Positions 26,948 to 36,807 of a stretch of DNA of 64,000 nucleotides are shown one piece after another. A program made the translations under genes and the position numbers. The stretch's first letter is position 1. Every line of letters begins with the position of its first letter. Origin of the DNA: Aquimarina sp. U1-2 (GTDB lineage: Bacteria; Bacteroidota; Bacteroidia; Flavobacteriales; Flavobacteriaceae); the NCBI RefSeq assembly GCF_017897595.1, contig NZ_JAGKIK010000002.1, forward strand, positions 124,001-188,000. The letters are read 5' to 3'. Under the pieces are notes generated by a model. It was not told where the DNA came from. It searched no databases and worked only from the letters and a program-made list of their open reading frames with translations.

Positions 26948-27949
26948 ATGAAACATTTTAACTACACTGTCGCTAACAGCACAAAAGATGCCATAAAGGA
27001 AAAAAGTAATCACAAAAATGCCTATTACATCGCGGGAGGTTCCAACCTTGTAGACATGATGAAAGTAGGGATACAACGCCCGGATTATTTGGTTGACATA
27101 ATGTCCATTCCCTTTAAAGAAATCAAAAAAGAAGGGAACAGTATTCGATTAGGAGCTTTAGTGTCGAACACTGCGGCTGCAGAGGCAGCACTCGTTTTGC
27201 AGAATGCTCCATTAGTCACTCAAAGTATAACCAAAGGGGCAACACAACAAATACGAAATATGGCCACGATAGGCGGAAACCTGATGCAGGAACCCAGATG
27301 TCCCCACTTTTACGATTTATCATCTGCATGTGGTAGAAGAACCCAAAATGCGGTATGTCCTACCACTACGGAGAAAGGAGACAATCGTAGCAATGCTATT
27401 TTTGGAATAAACAATAGCTGCAACATCCCACATCCTTCAGATATGGCAGTAGGTATGCTGGCCCTCCGCAGCAATGTAATCCTACAAGGTAAAAAAGAGG
27501 CACGGAAAATGCCCCTTGGCGAGTTTTATCACATCCCCTCAAATGAAAGTACAAAGATTACCTACCTAAAAGAAGGTGAACTAATAACCGCTGTAGAAAT
27601 ACCATTAGAGCCTGGCTTCACACATTCTGCCTATTTAAAGGTGAGAGACCGAAAATCATACGCATTCGCCTTGATTTCAGGTGCTGTTGCATTCAATTTA
27701 AAAGACAATTTGATAAATGAATCTGGTATTGCAGCAGGCGGTGTCGGCACCATTCCTTGGCGGTTCAAGAATGCGGAGCAATTCTTAAAAGGAAAAATGG
27801 CTACCGTGGAAAATTTCAAAAAAGCCGCGGCCATTGCAATACAAGGGGCAAAAACTGGTAAGCACAACAAGTTTAAGGTACGGCTGCTCGAAAGAATATT
27901 AGTACGAACAATGATAATGGCAAAAAATACTCCTTATGGAACAAATTAG
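26948..27949 (+). CDS. Aldehyde oxidoreductase FAD-binding subunit, PaoB/YagS-like
   Basis: A 333-aa medium subunit of the xanthine dehydrogenase family. FAD-binding segments are AGGSNLVDMMK and ATIGGNLMQEPRC. The stretch after it contains several cysteines (RCPHFYDLSSACG, AVCPTT, NNSCNIPHPSD), which fits the extra [4Fe-4S] cluster known from E. coli PaoB. It begins 3 bp after the small subunit and overlaps the large subunit start by 14 bp. Confidence 0.94.
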   Translation: MKHFNYTVANSTKDAIKEKSNHKNAYYIAGGSNLVDMMKVGIQRPDYLVDIMSIPFKEIKKEGNSIRLGALVSNTAAAEAALVLQNAPLVTQSITKGATQQIRNMATIGGNLMQEPRCPHFYDLSSACGRRTQNAVCPTTTEKGDNRSNAIFGINNSCNIPHPSDMAVGMLALRSNVILQGKKEARKMPLGEFYHIPSNESTKITYLKEGELITAVEIPLEPGFTHSAYLKVRDRKSYAFALISGAVAFNLKDNLINESGIAAGGVGTIPWRFKNAEQFLKGKMATVENFKKAAAIAIQGAKTGKHNKFKVRLLERILVRTMIMAKNTPYGTN

Positions 27950-30170
27950 TCAACCAAAGAACCGGGTAGATGGCAGAGCTAAGGTAACCGGACAAGCAAA
28001 ATATTGTAATGATATAGAAGTAGATAACCTATCCTATGGTTACTTGCTTTCAGCTACCATTACAAAAGGAAAGATTATTGAAATAGATACAGAGGAAGCG
28101 TCCAATCAAAAGGGAGTCATCAAAATTTTTACCCATTTGAACATGCCTCGATTGTATAAAACGGGTACACGGGTTTCTGCTTTTCTGCCCAGTGACGACA
28201 GTGGTCAGCAAACCCACGTTCCCCTTCAGGATGAGAATATCTATTATGACCTGCAATATGTTGCATTGGTTGTAGCCGAAACTTTCGAGATAGCTCAAGA
28301 AGCTGCAGGATTAATTAAAGTATTGTATTCAAAAGACCCTGTTTTTTTTGAAGAACACCCAAACCCTGAAAAAGGTGAGGAATTAGAATTGCTTTATGAA
28401 GTTGTTGAAGGTCAGTATGAACGTGGAGAACCTGATAAAGCCTTTTCCGATAGTACGGTAAAGATTGAAAGGGAATTCACCACTCAAACGATGCATCATA
28501 ACCCGATGGAAAGACATGGTACCACTGCTATATGGGATAATGATTTTGTGACTATTTATGAGCCCAGTGCTTGGGTATTTGGCCATAGAAAAGGAGTCTC
28601 GGAGATGCTTGGTATACCGCAAGAAAAAGTACGTGTGATTTCTACCTATGTGGGCGGTGCTTTTGGCGGAAAAGGCCTTACTGCTCCACATACCGCTATT
28701 GCAGCTGTTGCCGCAAAGGAAACCGGCAGACCAATTAGGATGGAGCTCACTCGTAAACAATTATTTGGGGTCGTAGGTTTTCGCTCAGCTACTTATAGTA
28801 AAGTCAAAATGGGAGCCGAGAAAGATGGCACCATCAATGTTGTGGATATTGAAGCTACAGCAGAAGCTCCAAGTTTCCAAAATACTATTTACGAAACTAC
28901 TGTTATGTCCCCAAGGCACATGTACAATAATAAACATATGAGAGCTAACATGATGGCCGCTCGAAACTATATCAGTGGGTCGGTACCAATGCGCTCTCCG
29001 GGTGAGTCCAGTGGAATGTTTCTATTGGAATCCATGATTGATGAGCTAGCCTATGAGGTTGACATTGATCCTATTGAAATTCGCAGAAAGAATAATGCTG
29101 AGATTAATCTGGACTTTAATATCCCATGGTCTTCTAAGTACCTGATGGAATGTTTTGATAAGGGAGCTGAAAAGTTTGGCTGGAAAAATCGTAACTCCAA
29201 AATAGGAAGTATGCGGAAAAATGGTATGCTAATCGGTTATGGTGTAGCCAGTTCTACATATCCAACGCTAAGGGTTGCTGCATCAGCAAAAGCACGATTG
29301 AATGAAGATGGCACCCTGGAGGTGTTGTCGGCAACGCATGAAATTGGTACGGGAACGTATACCATCGTTAGTCAGATAGCCGCTGATGCTATGTCCTATC
29401 CAATCGAAAAAATAAAGGCTAAAATGGGGGATACAGTGTACCCTAAATCCCCGCCTTCCGTTGCCGGATTTACAGTGGCGAGTACTGGTACCGCTGTCAT
29501 GGAGGTCTGTAATAAACTTAAAGATTACCTTATTGAACTTGCCGTCTTAGACCCTCAGTCGCCATTATATAAAAAGGATGCTAATGCGGTACAAGTATCC
29601 AAAGGTGTTATGACACTAGGTAATGATACGGATAGCTTTGTAGCAGTGGTAAAAAGAAGTCAAAGGCGCTTTATAGAAACCAGCGTTGACTCTGCACCTG
29701 GGCCAGACCGTTTCAAATATTCTTCTTACTCTTTTGGTGCTAATTTTGTAGAGGTAGAAATAGACCCTATCACTTGCTGGGCAAAGATTAATCGTGTGGT
29801 TGGAGTCTACGATGCAGGGAAAATTGTGAATCCAAAAACTGCACATTCTCAACTTGTTGGAGGCTGTGTTTTTGCTATTGGAATGGCCATGCAAGAGGCT
29901 ACAGAAAGAGACTTAACGACAGGTAGATATATAAATGCTGACTTAGGAGGATATCACATGCCGGTACAGGCCGATATACCGGATTTAGATTTGTCATTTT
30001 TACCTTATGATGATAAAAAGGCTAACCCATTAGCCATAAAATCGGTTGGTGAGCTAGGTGGTGTTGGTTTACAAGCCGCAATTATGAATGCCATATACCA
30101 TGCTTCTGGGGTGCGCTTGAGATCATTACCCTATAAACCTGAGAAACTACTTGGGATGACGATTACCTAA
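27936..30170 (+). CDS. Aldehyde oxidoreductase molybdopterin-binding subunit, PaoC/YagR-like
   Basis: A 744-aa catalytic subunit that binds the molybdenum cofactor and oxidises aldehydes to carboxylic acids. Characteristic segments are STYVGGAFGGKG, VPMRSPGESSGMF, the glutamine/glycine-rich cofactor contacts, and the C-terminal catalytic glutamate in SVGELGGVGLQAAI. The length agrees with PaoC. Broad aromatic-aldehyde oxidation is known for the E. coli homologue; the substrate range here is inferred. It has no signal of its own and presumably travels with the Tat-targeted small subunit. Confidence 0.95.
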   Translation: MEQISQPKNRVDGRAKVTGQAKYCNDIEVDNLSYGYLLSATITKGKIIEIDTEEASNQKGVIKIFTHLNMPRLYKTGTRVSAFLPSDDSGQQTHVPLQDENIYYDLQYVALVVAETFEIAQEAAGLIKVLYSKDPVFFEEHPNPEKGEELELLYEVVEGQYERGEPDKAFSDSTVKIEREFTTQTMHHNPMERHGTTAIWDNDFVTIYEPSAWVFGHRKGVSEMLGIPQEKVRVISTYVGGAFGGKGLTAPHTAIAAVAAKETGRPIRMELTRKQLFGVVGFRSATYSKVKMGAEKDGTINVVDIEATAEAPSFQNTIYETTVMSPRHMYNNKHMRANMMAARNYISGSVPMRSPGESSGMFLLESMIDELAYEVDIDPIEIRRKNNAEINLDFNIPWSSKYLMECFDKGAEKFGWKNRNSKIGSMRKNGMLIGYGVASSTYPTLRVAASAKARLNEDGTLEVLSATHEIGTGTYTIVSQIAADAMSYPIEKIKAKMGDTVYPKSPPSVAGFTVASTGTAVMEVCNKLKDYLIELAVLDPQSPLYKKDANAVQVSKGVMTLGNDTDSFVAVVKRSQRRFIETSVDSAPGPDRFKYSSYSFGANFVEVEIDPITCWAKINRVVGVYDAGKIVNPKTAHSQLVGGCVFAIGMAMQEATERDLTTGRYINADLGGYHMPVQADIPDLDLSFLPYDDKKANPLAIKSVGELGGVGLQAAIMNAIYHASGVRLRSLPYKPEKLLGMTIT

Positions 30171-30196
30171 GCTTAAAAGTCCAAAAATATCAAAGC

Positions 30197-31666
30197 ATGA
30201 AAGGTCTAAGTAAGTTTGGTAGAGGAATTCTTATATCCCTATCAATAGCGTTTTGTAATGAGAGTTATAGCCAAGAACCACAAAAAGAAGATGAAATAGA
30301 GGTGAATGAAATACACGGTCAGCTTTTTATCCAGCGTAGGTTTAATATGATAAGATATATGGATGAGTTTGATTACCTCAAAAACGCTGAGAAAATAAAT
30401 GGTTGGGAAAAAATCAAATTCATTAAACTTAATGAAGAAGGGACTTCTTATCTTTCTCTTGGTGGTAACTCCAGAAGTGAGTTTGTTTATCTAAGAACAG
30501 CGACAGATGGAGAAGAAACAAAAACCGAGAACGAATACTTCTGGGACCAGCGGTTATTGATTCATACAGATTTCCATTTAAAAAATCATCGCCTTTTTGC
30601 ACAATTGGTGAACGCTTGGAGAGTGGGAGATGAAGCTTCTATAAGTTCTCTTGATGAGGATGACCTGACCTTTCAGCAATTGTTTTATGAGCTGGATTTC
30701 GGTACAAATTCCTTCCAAGGCTATTTGAGAATGGGCAGACAGTCCATGTTTTTAGGTTCAGGGCGTTTTTTTTCAGTTCGTGAAGGACCCCCTAATATGA
30801 GGTTGTCTTATGATGGTGCGAGGTTAGGCTTGGCTAACGGAATCTGGAACTCCAATATCTTTTATTTAAAGGAGGTATTTATTGAAGATGGTGTATTTGA
30901 TAATGAAGCATTTGGGGATAATGAGTTATATGGAGTGTACAGTAGCTTAGACCTTGGCTCGGGGGAACATACAAAAGTGTTGGATTTCTATTATGCTGGC
31001 CTGGGCAGACCAAATGTAGTGTATCAAAACTTGACGGGACAGGAAGAAAGACATACATTGGGTTTACGCTTTTTATACCAATCCGTTGGAGAGCGTGGAT
31101 ATGATGTGGATGCAGAAGCTAATTACCAGTTTGGCGATTTCCAGAATCTCAATATCAATGCATATTCCGTGAGTTTGAATGCCGATCATTTTTGGAACAC
31201 TACTAAAAATATTGAGCATCGGTTCGGCATTAAAGCCAATGTGTTCAGTGGCGATGGCAGTAGGGATAATGATTTGGGAACCTTCAATCCTATTTATCCG
31301 GCTTTGGGCTATTTAAGTCGTGCCGCGCTTATTAATTTTAGCAATCTCTACACTTTTCATCCTTCTTATCGACTGACCTTGTCAAATGGATTTGCTGTCA
31401 ACATTGAGAATGCTTGGCTATGGCGGCAAAGCAAAAATGACATTATTTATAATGCTGCGGGATTACCATTTTCCTCTATTACGGGGGAGGATGGAATCAG
31501 TACTGAACGTTATGTGGGAATGCTTCCCAGTATTGAAGCAGAATGGGCCGTCAACGCCTTTGTAAGTTTCGAACTGTTCTACTCTGCGCTTTATAAAGGT
31601 GATTTTTTCGATTCGGTTGAAAATGATATCCATAATGTTGTTTTCACTACTTACTTAAGATTTTAG
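30197..31666 (+). CDS. Outer-membrane beta-barrel porin, alginate-export-domain type
   Basis: A 489-aa protein with a Sec signal peptide (MKGLSKFGRGILISLSIAF) and an alternating beta-strand pattern ending in an aromatic residue (VVFTTYLRF), as expected for an outer-membrane barrel. The core segment GRQSMFLGSGRFFSVREGP resembles the alginate-export (AlgE-like) family. Its place between the oxidoreductase subunits and their maturation factors, 26 bp after PaoC-like and 4 bp before XdhC-like, suggests it lets aldehyde substrates or acid products cross the outer membrane. That role is an inference. Confidence 0.85.
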   Translation: MKGLSKFGRGILISLSIAFCNESYSQEPQKEDEIEVNEIHGQLFIQRRFNMIRYMDEFDYLKNAEKINGWEKIKFIKLNEEGTSYLSLGGNSRSEFVYLRTATDGEETKTENEYFWDQRLLIHTDFHLKNHRLFAQLVNAWRVGDEASISSLDEDDLTFQQLFYELDFGTNSFQGYLRMGRQSMFLGSGRFFSVREGPPNMRLSYDGARLGLANGIWNSNIFYLKEVFIEDGVFDNEAFGDNELYGVYSSLDLGSGEHTKVLDFYYAGLGRPNVVYQNLTGQEERHTLGLRFLYQSVGERGYDVDAEANYQFGDFQNLNINAYSVSLNADHFWNTTKNIEHRFGIKANVFSGDGSRDNDLGTFNPIYPALGYLSRAALINFSNLYTFHPSYRLTLSNGFAVNIENAWLWRQSKNDIIYNAAGLPFSSITGEDGISTERYVGMLPSIEAEWAVNAFVSFELFYSALYKGDFFDSVENDIHNVVFTTYLRF

Positions 31667-31670
31667 TACT

Positions 31671-32705
31671 ATGAGAGAGCTTGATGAAATAATACATACC
31701 GCATATGTCTGGAATGAATCTTTTGTTTTAGCAACTATTGTTAAAACAGAAGGTTCCTCCTATAGAAAACCAGGAGCCCGCATGCTCATAGGTCAAAATG
31801 GTAGAGCCGTTGGTGCAATAAGTGGAGGGTGCATCGAAAAAGAAGTAATTAGGCGATCAAAAGAGGTATTCATATCGGGAGAACCAGTACTGATTGAATA
31901 TGATGGACGATATCGCCTCGGCTGCAATGGAACACTTTATATTTTGATCGAGCCCTTTGATATTCCTAAGGATACCGCCTTTTGGAAATGTTATTTTCAG
32001 GCTTTCAAACATAGGCATCCTTGGAAAATTACCAGTCGTTTTGAAGGAGAAGTGATGGGATCGGTATTCCAATTTGATAAAGAGGAGCGTTTTTCAGCAG
32101 ACTGGCAAAAATCGATTTGCAAATTTGAGTTGGACAAGAAAAGTAAGGAAGGGGTTTTTACTTCAAGTATACTGCCTTCTCGCCAACTTCATATCATAGG
32201 GAGTGAATCAGACGCATTTAAACTGGCTAAAATATCTGCAGAGGTCGGGTTTCAGGTTACTTTGATTGGCCATCCGCAAAATCCTCTTCCATCAAAACCA
32301 CAGGATCCATATTCAATCATCAACATTGCACCCGAGGAACTTCATATAAACATAGGAGTTGATGAACAAACTGCCGTAGTGCTAATGACACATAGCTACA
32401 GTAGAGATTTGTCTTACCTCTTACAACTATTTAAGTTGAACGATATGCCCTACTTAGGTCTGTTGGGTCCGAAACGGCGCAGGGACAGCTTGATATCTGA
32501 AGTGATAGAACATATGGAAATCCTTCCGGATTGGCTAGATTCTTCTCTAAGAGCACCCGCTGGACTGGATATCGGAGGTGAGCTGCCAGGAGAGATTGCT
32601 GTTTCTATTTTGGCTGAGATACAAGCCATACTATCAAGTCATTCCGCAGCTCCCTTGCTATACAAAAAGACCAATATTCATGATAAATTTTTTGCGGCAA
32701 AGTGA
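31671..32705 (+). CDS. XdhC-family molybdenum-cofactor insertion protein
   Basis: A 344-aa PaoD/XdhC-like chaperone that binds, sulfurates and inserts the molybdenum cofactor into the large subunit. The N-terminal XdhC_CoxI segment includes VKTEGSSYRKPGARMLI and AISGGCIEKEV; the C-terminal Rossmann part includes YLGLLGPKRRRDSL and APAGLDIGGELPGEIAVSI. It lies inside the oxidoreductase operon, 4 bp after the porin, and its stop overlaps the next ATG. Confidence 0.93.
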   Translation: MRELDEIIHTAYVWNESFVLATIVKTEGSSYRKPGARMLIGQNGRAVGAISGGCIEKEVIRRSKEVFISGEPVLIEYDGRYRLGCNGTLYILIEPFDIPKDTAFWKCYFQAFKHRHPWKITSRFEGEVMGSVFQFDKEERFSADWQKSICKFELDKKSKEGVFTSSILPSRQLHIIGSESDAFKLAKISAEVGFQVTLIGHPQNPLPSKPQDPYSIINIAPEELHINIGVDEQTAVVLMTHSYSRDLSYLLQLFKLNDMPYLGLLGPKRRRDSLISEVIEHMEILPDWLDSSLRAPAGLDIGGELPGEIAVSILAEIQAILSSHSAAPLLYKKTNIHDKFFAAK

Positions 32706-33310
32706 TGGATTTAGGCTTGGTTAAACAAAGTATCGGGGTAATTGTACTGGCTGGAGGGTCTTCAAGCAGAATGGGCAGGCCTAAGCAGTTATTGCCATTT
32801 CAAGGTAAAACATTTATTGAAGGTGTGCTGGATAAGATAATAGCAACTGGACTATCGAAAATTTTAGTCGTAACCGGGGCTTACAACCAGGAATTGACTC
32901 CAGTTATTCCTGCCAGTGTAATGGTAGTGCAAAACAGAAACTGGAGGGATGGTATGGGCACTTCAATAGGTAAAGGAGTGAGAGAGCTAATGGCTGTGCA
33001 TCCTAGTTTAGAAGCTTTAATGATCGTGCTTTCTGACCAACCGTTAATCACTACTGCACATTACACTGCATTGATTGAAACTTTCATAGAGAAAGAGCAA
33101 GATGCTGTTGGAACTAATTATAGGCTTAGAATTGGGGTTCCTGCACTTTTCGTCTATAATACTTTTCACTTGCTGAAAGAACTTAAAGAAGATGTTGGAG
33201 CTAAAAGACTTCTTAATACTAAGCTAAAGAATGTAACTGGAATAGGTTCATCTGTTAATGTACTGGATATTGATAATGAAATGGACTACAAGAAATTATT
33301 GAGTTTGTAA
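32705..33310 (+). CDS. Molybdenum cofactor nucleotidyltransferase, MobA/MocA-like
   Basis: A 201-aa NTP-transferase. The N-terminal motif LAGGSSSRMGRPKQLLPF is the nucleotide-binding signature of MocA/MobA-like proteins; LSDQPLI carries the metal-binding Asp. MocA attaches CMP to molybdopterin, the cofactor form used by PaoABC-type enzymes, so it completes this operon. An in-frame GTG lies at 32702; the ATG at 32705 overlaps the XdhC stop (TGATG). Confidence 0.92.
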   Translation: MDLGLVKQSIGVIVLAGGSSSRMGRPKQLLPFQGKTFIEGVLDKIIATGLSKILVVTGAYNQELTPVIPASVMVVQNRNWRDGMGTSIGKGVRELMAVHPSLEALMIVLSDQPLITTAHYTALIETFIEKEQDAVGTNYRLRIGVPALFVYNTFHLLKELKEDVGAKRLLNTKLKNVTGIGSSVNVLDIDNEMDYKKLLSL

Positions 33311-33620
33311 AAAAAATTGAAAATCTGTATGCTTTTTTATTAGGCTGCAGTCATATAATCTTTACTTCCGTCTTAAGCAGCTACAGGGTGATTTTGCATT
33401 TAAAAGAGATATTACCTTTCTATTATTAGCCGAGATACTTTGAGGATAACTATGAATCCCATCGGGTTTGAAAAACTAAATATTCGTGGGCATTAAAAGC
33501 ATTACTCACCTTTTGATAATGTTCATAGATGAAAGGAATAAAAGTGCCACAAACAGTTTGATAAATGCTCAATCCTTGAAATGTATTCATTGTAGATTGT
33601 GAGTATCAAAATGATAAACT
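33311..33620. other. Intergenic region, no gene seen
   Basis: A 310-bp AT-rich gap between the oxidoreductase operon and the Dps-like gene. No convincing open frame, RNA gene or terminator was recognised, and the 21-bp tandem half-sites are absent. A promoter for the Dps-like gene should lie here, but no perfect TAnnTTTG box was found. Confidence 0.4.
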
Positions 33621-34097
33621 ATGGAAAAACTAAATACTGGATTAACCGAAAAAGACCGCTTTGGCTCAGTAGAATTGCTGAATCATCTGTTGGCTGATGA
33701 ATATGTATTGTACACAAAAACTCGTAAGTATCACTGGAACGTCAGAGGTATGCAGTTTAAGTCATTACATGAGTTGTTTGAAGAGCATTATCGGGACCTA
33801 GAAGAAAAAATTGATGAGATTGCCGAGCGAATAAGGGCCTTAGGACATTATGCTATAGGTACGCTCAAGCAATTCTCTAAACTCACGCGGCTTGAGGAAC
33901 ATGAAGAGGATAATGGAGATGCTAGGAGCATGCTTCAAAACCTCGTCTATGATCACGAATTAATTATCAATCACTTACGAAGCAACCTGGAAACTTGCCA
34001 GGAAAAATACCATGATGCAGGTACCAGTGATTTTTTTACAAGCATGATGAAAGACCATGAAAAAATGGTTTGGATGCTGAGAGTTTATTTAGAGTGA
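33621..34097 (+). CDS. Dps-family DNA-protection / ferritin-like protein
   Basis: A 158-aa four-helix protein. The ferroxidase segment KYHWNVRGMQFKSLHELFEEHYRDLEEKIDEIAER is present, with the conserved His and the later acidic residues that bind iron between subunits. Dps dodecamers store iron and protect DNA from peroxide in the cytoplasm. The N-terminal tail is short. It lies 20 bp before a small NTF2-like gene and fits the stress-related contents of the region. Confidence 0.93.
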   Translation: MEKLNTGLTEKDRFGSVELLNHLLADEYVLYTKTRKYHWNVRGMQFKSLHELFEEHYRDLEEKIDEIAERIRALGHYAIGTLKQFSKLTRLEEHEEDNGDARSMLQNLVYDHELIINHLRSNLETCQEKYHDAGTSDFFTSMMKDHEKMVWMLRVYLE

Positions 34098-34117
34098 AAA
34101 ATGAATGATATCAAGTG

Positions 34118-34510
34118 ATGAAAACAAACACATTGAACATCGTTGAAAACTGCATTAACGCTATAAAAATGGATAATAAATTGTTGCTGGTCTCTTTTAT
34201 CAGTGATGACGTCTTGTTTATGGTCAGTAAAAATAACCGGGAAGATCTTTTATATGTAGGTAAAGAGAGATTTTTTGTAGCTCTGGATATTCTGTCATCC
34301 GTTCTAAATAAGATCAGGAATTTCGCGATGGAAGTCATCTGGATAGTGGAAGAAAATAAAGCAGTACAAATTATCGCACCCCATCTCAATAAAGGAGAAA
34401 TCATAAAACAAGATTTAGTGATTGTATATAAGATTATTGACAATAAAATTAAGACTGTAAAGCTGTTTGAGCATCAGGTCATACCTGAAGTGTATCGTTT
34501 TACTATTTGA
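34118..34510 (+). CDS. Hypothetical protein, possibly NTF2-like
   Basis: A 130-aa soluble protein starting MKTNTLNIVENCINAIKMDN. The predicted order, N-terminal helices then curved beta strands (VLFMVSKNNREDLLYVGKE, AVQIIAPHLN, LVIVYKIIDNKIKTVKLFE), resembles the NTF2/SnoaL fold. No active-site residues can be assigned. A GTG at 34115 is the alternative start. It is probably cotranscribed with the Dps-like gene. Confidence 0.65.
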   Translation: MKTNTLNIVENCINAIKMDNKLLLVSFISDDVLFMVSKNNREDLLYVGKERFFVALDILSSVLNKIRNFAMEVIWIVEENKAVQIIAPHLNKGEIIKQDLVIVYKIIDNKIKTVKLFEHQVIPEVYRFTI

Positions 34511-34592
34511 CAGCTACCTTTGCAAAGTATCCGTATTCTTATCTGATTGAGACTATTCTCAGGTTGTTGGCTTCATTTCTAGATTTAAGTGG

Positions 34593-35216
34593 ATGATTAT
34601 GAAAAAGCAATCAGAATACAACAAATTAGAGACTTATCTCGATAGCTTTTCCGTATTAGGCAACAAGGCTACAGCCGAAATTACTAGTAGATTTCAGGTA
34701 GAAAAATTTAAGAAGAAAACCCTGTTGATCAAACAAGATGATCTCTGCAATGAACTGTATTTTATTATTAAGGGCAGTTGCAGGTATTTCCATTTTAAAA
34801 AAAGAAAGGAGGTTACTCATTGGTTTGGTTTTGAAGGATCATTTTTTACTTCTTTTCAAAGTTTTACAACTGGTGATCCCAGTTGTGAGTATATCCAGCT
34901 CACAGAAAAGAGTACTCTGCTTAAAATCACCAAATCTGATTTACATGACCTTTATGAAAAGTATCCGGAATGGCAGACTTTAGGCAGATTGATCGTAGAA
35001 AATTATGCAAGAATGTTAATGGAAAGAATAACTTGTTTGCAGATATTTAATGCTACACAAAAATATATTCATTTGTTCAAAACTGAACCCCGTATCCTTC
35101 AACGAATGCCTATCATCTATATAGCTTCCTACCTTGGAATAGCACCTGATACTCTAAGCCGGATCCGTTCCCGTATTTTTCAAAAACCTGATAAAGATCA
35201 GGAAAATAGTACCTAA
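34593..35216 (+). CDS. Crp/Fnr-family transcriptional regulator
   Basis: A 207-aa regulator with an N-terminal cyclic-nucleotide-binding-like beta roll (LLIKQDDLCNELYFIIKGSCRYF) and a C-terminal winged helix (IIYIASYLGIAPDTLSRIRSR). The residues that would bind cAMP are not obvious, as in many flavobacterial members. It stands alone between the stress genes and the large hypothetical gene; its target is unknown. Confidence 0.9.
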   Translation: MIMKKQSEYNKLETYLDSFSVLGNKATAEITSRFQVEKFKKKTLLIKQDDLCNELYFIIKGSCRYFHFKKRKEVTHWFGFEGSFFTSFQSFTTGDPSCEYIQLTEKSTLLKITKSDLHDLYEKYPEWQTLGRLIVENYARMLMERITCLQIFNATQKYIHLFKTEPRILQRMPIIYIASYLGIAPDTLSRIRSRIFQKPDKDQENST

Positions 35217-35286
35217 CGGATATTTTACTACAATCCAGGCTTAAAATCCTTATATTTTTAGTAAGAACACTTAAATAAGGTAGCCT

Positions 35287-36807
35287 ATGGAGTACTTCGA
35301 CATATTTTACAAAATATTCAATGCTGACTCACCAATTTATGATCATGAAGATACCTATAAAGAGCAGCTCATTTATTTGAAAAGAAGGTATCCGAAATAC
35401 ATTCGACATCATAAAATACAGTTAAGAAAAACCGAAAAAGGTCGATTCCAAGTTGTTGATCACTTGCAGTTTGCTTTTGAAGAACTATCTACTACATTTT
35501 TCTCTGACAGTAGTAAGGTTCTAATTTATGACGATCTACCTGAAGCCTCACAAAGTGCCCTGAAACAACTATTAGGAAGAGGGTCTGATCATATTGTGGA
35601 TATTCGATTGAAGAAAAAACCAGATAGTATACTTTATGAAATTATTACCTCTGAAGATTATCAATCTATCTCCGGGCAGGAAATCCGTTTTTATTTCTAC
35701 CAGGTATCACTTCATGAAGCGGTTAATGAAATAAAAGGCCAGTTACACCAAAAAGTTTTTGATCTCAAAAACGAAGAGGCAATAAAAGTACATGTCAAAA
35801 AGTATCAGGCCGTGATCAATGCCTATATACATGTAATTAATAATGAACGAATTCCTGCTAAAAAACATAATGGGCTATATCAAATTTCAGCAAATAAAAC
35901 AGATATGGATATTCACAAATTAGCGTTCCAAAAATTAGAAGATATACTTATCTATATGGAAAAGACCTTTTTCAATTATCTGGACCTTTCATTTCCCATT
36001 CCCTACTGTAATAGGTTATGGTTGCTGGCCAACTATTCTGATGCATCAAAAGCATTGATAGAAAAGCTTGACAAAACTAAAAGCCTACCCAAGAACCTGC
36101 TCAACCTACTCAAAAAACCACTTGAAAACCTGGTGATACATCAGGCAAGGGAGTTCAGTTATTATGATCAACTATATCACATCGAATATATTGATGCTTT
36201 AGACGTGTTTTTAAAGCAACACCATCGACTAAGCGAATTTGCGGCTATGTATTTTTTAAAAACATACGATTTTAATGACCATGACTTCTTTCTATATGTG
36301 ACCCGAAGGATTGCTGATGAAATGAAAAGTAAGAAAACCGTATCAGAGAAATTAAAGACCCTTTATTTTTATGAAAAAACGCTGAAGGAATCTCCTGTAA
36401 AAGCCACCTTTGGCTACAACCAGGAACACCTTCCATTTAAAGATCAGATGAGTCTTTGGTTTATAGAAAATATTCAATTCTACAGGCGTAAACTCAAATT
36501 TGAACCAGCTTTATCTGTAGGCTCTTTTTCAGAACCTTTGAGTGAATTATATAAAAAGCAACTTGTGTTGATATCTGTTTCGGAGATGTCACTTTTTACA
36601 CGCCTTTTTTATGAAAATAAGCTTTTAGAGGGTACCCGTAAATCCGTACTGCAATTTGTGAGCAATAGTTATAGTACCTTAAAAACAAAAAATATCTCTA
36701 TTGAAAGCCTGGATAGGAAATATTATGAATTACCAACTACGACAAAAAGAAACGTCAGACAAGTGCTTAGGAATATGCTCGATCAATTGGATAAATTTGG
36801 TAAATAA
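35287..36807 (+). CDS. Large hypothetical protein, 506 aa
   Basis: A soluble, mostly helical protein starting MEYFDIFYKIFNADSPIYD. It has no signal peptide, membrane helix or nucleotide-binding loop. The second half contains repeated Tyr/Phe/Leu-rich helices (YFLKTYDFNDHDFFLYVTRR). I considered RteC, a regulator of Bacteroidota conjugative elements, but the similarity is too weak to claim. It precedes the 37-51 kb gene series in the same direction, separated by 277 bp, and may be its first gene or a separate cargo gene. Confidence 0.75.
   Translation: MEYFDIFYKIFNADSPIYDHEDTYKEQLIYLKRRYPKYIRHHKIQLRKTEKGRFQVVDHLQFAFEELSTTFFSDSSKVLIYDDLPEASQSALKQLLGRGSDHIVDIRLKKKPDSILYEIITSEDYQSISGQEIRFYFYQVSLHEAVNEIKGQLHQKVFDLKNEEAIKVHVKKYQAVINAYIHVINNERIPAKKHNGLYQISANKTDMDIHKLAFQKLEDILIYMEKTFFNYLDLSFPIPYCNRLWLLANYSDASKALIEKLDKTKSLPKNLLNLLKKPLENLVIHQAREFSYYDQLYHIEYIDALDVFLKQHHRLSEFAAMYFLKTYDFNDHDFFLYVTRRIADEMKSKKTVSEKLKTLYFYEKTLKESPVKATFGYNQEHLPFKDQMSLWFIENIQFYRRKLKFEPALSVGSFSEPLSELYKKQLVLISVSEMSLFTRLFYENKLLEGTRKSVLQFVSNSYSTLKTKNISIESLDRKYYELPTTTKRNVRQVLRNMLDQLDKFGK

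Noticed and set aside
35287..36807. RteC-type conjugation regulator
   Set aside because: The resemblance is limited to a loose pattern of aromatic and charged residues; no defined motif could be aligned.
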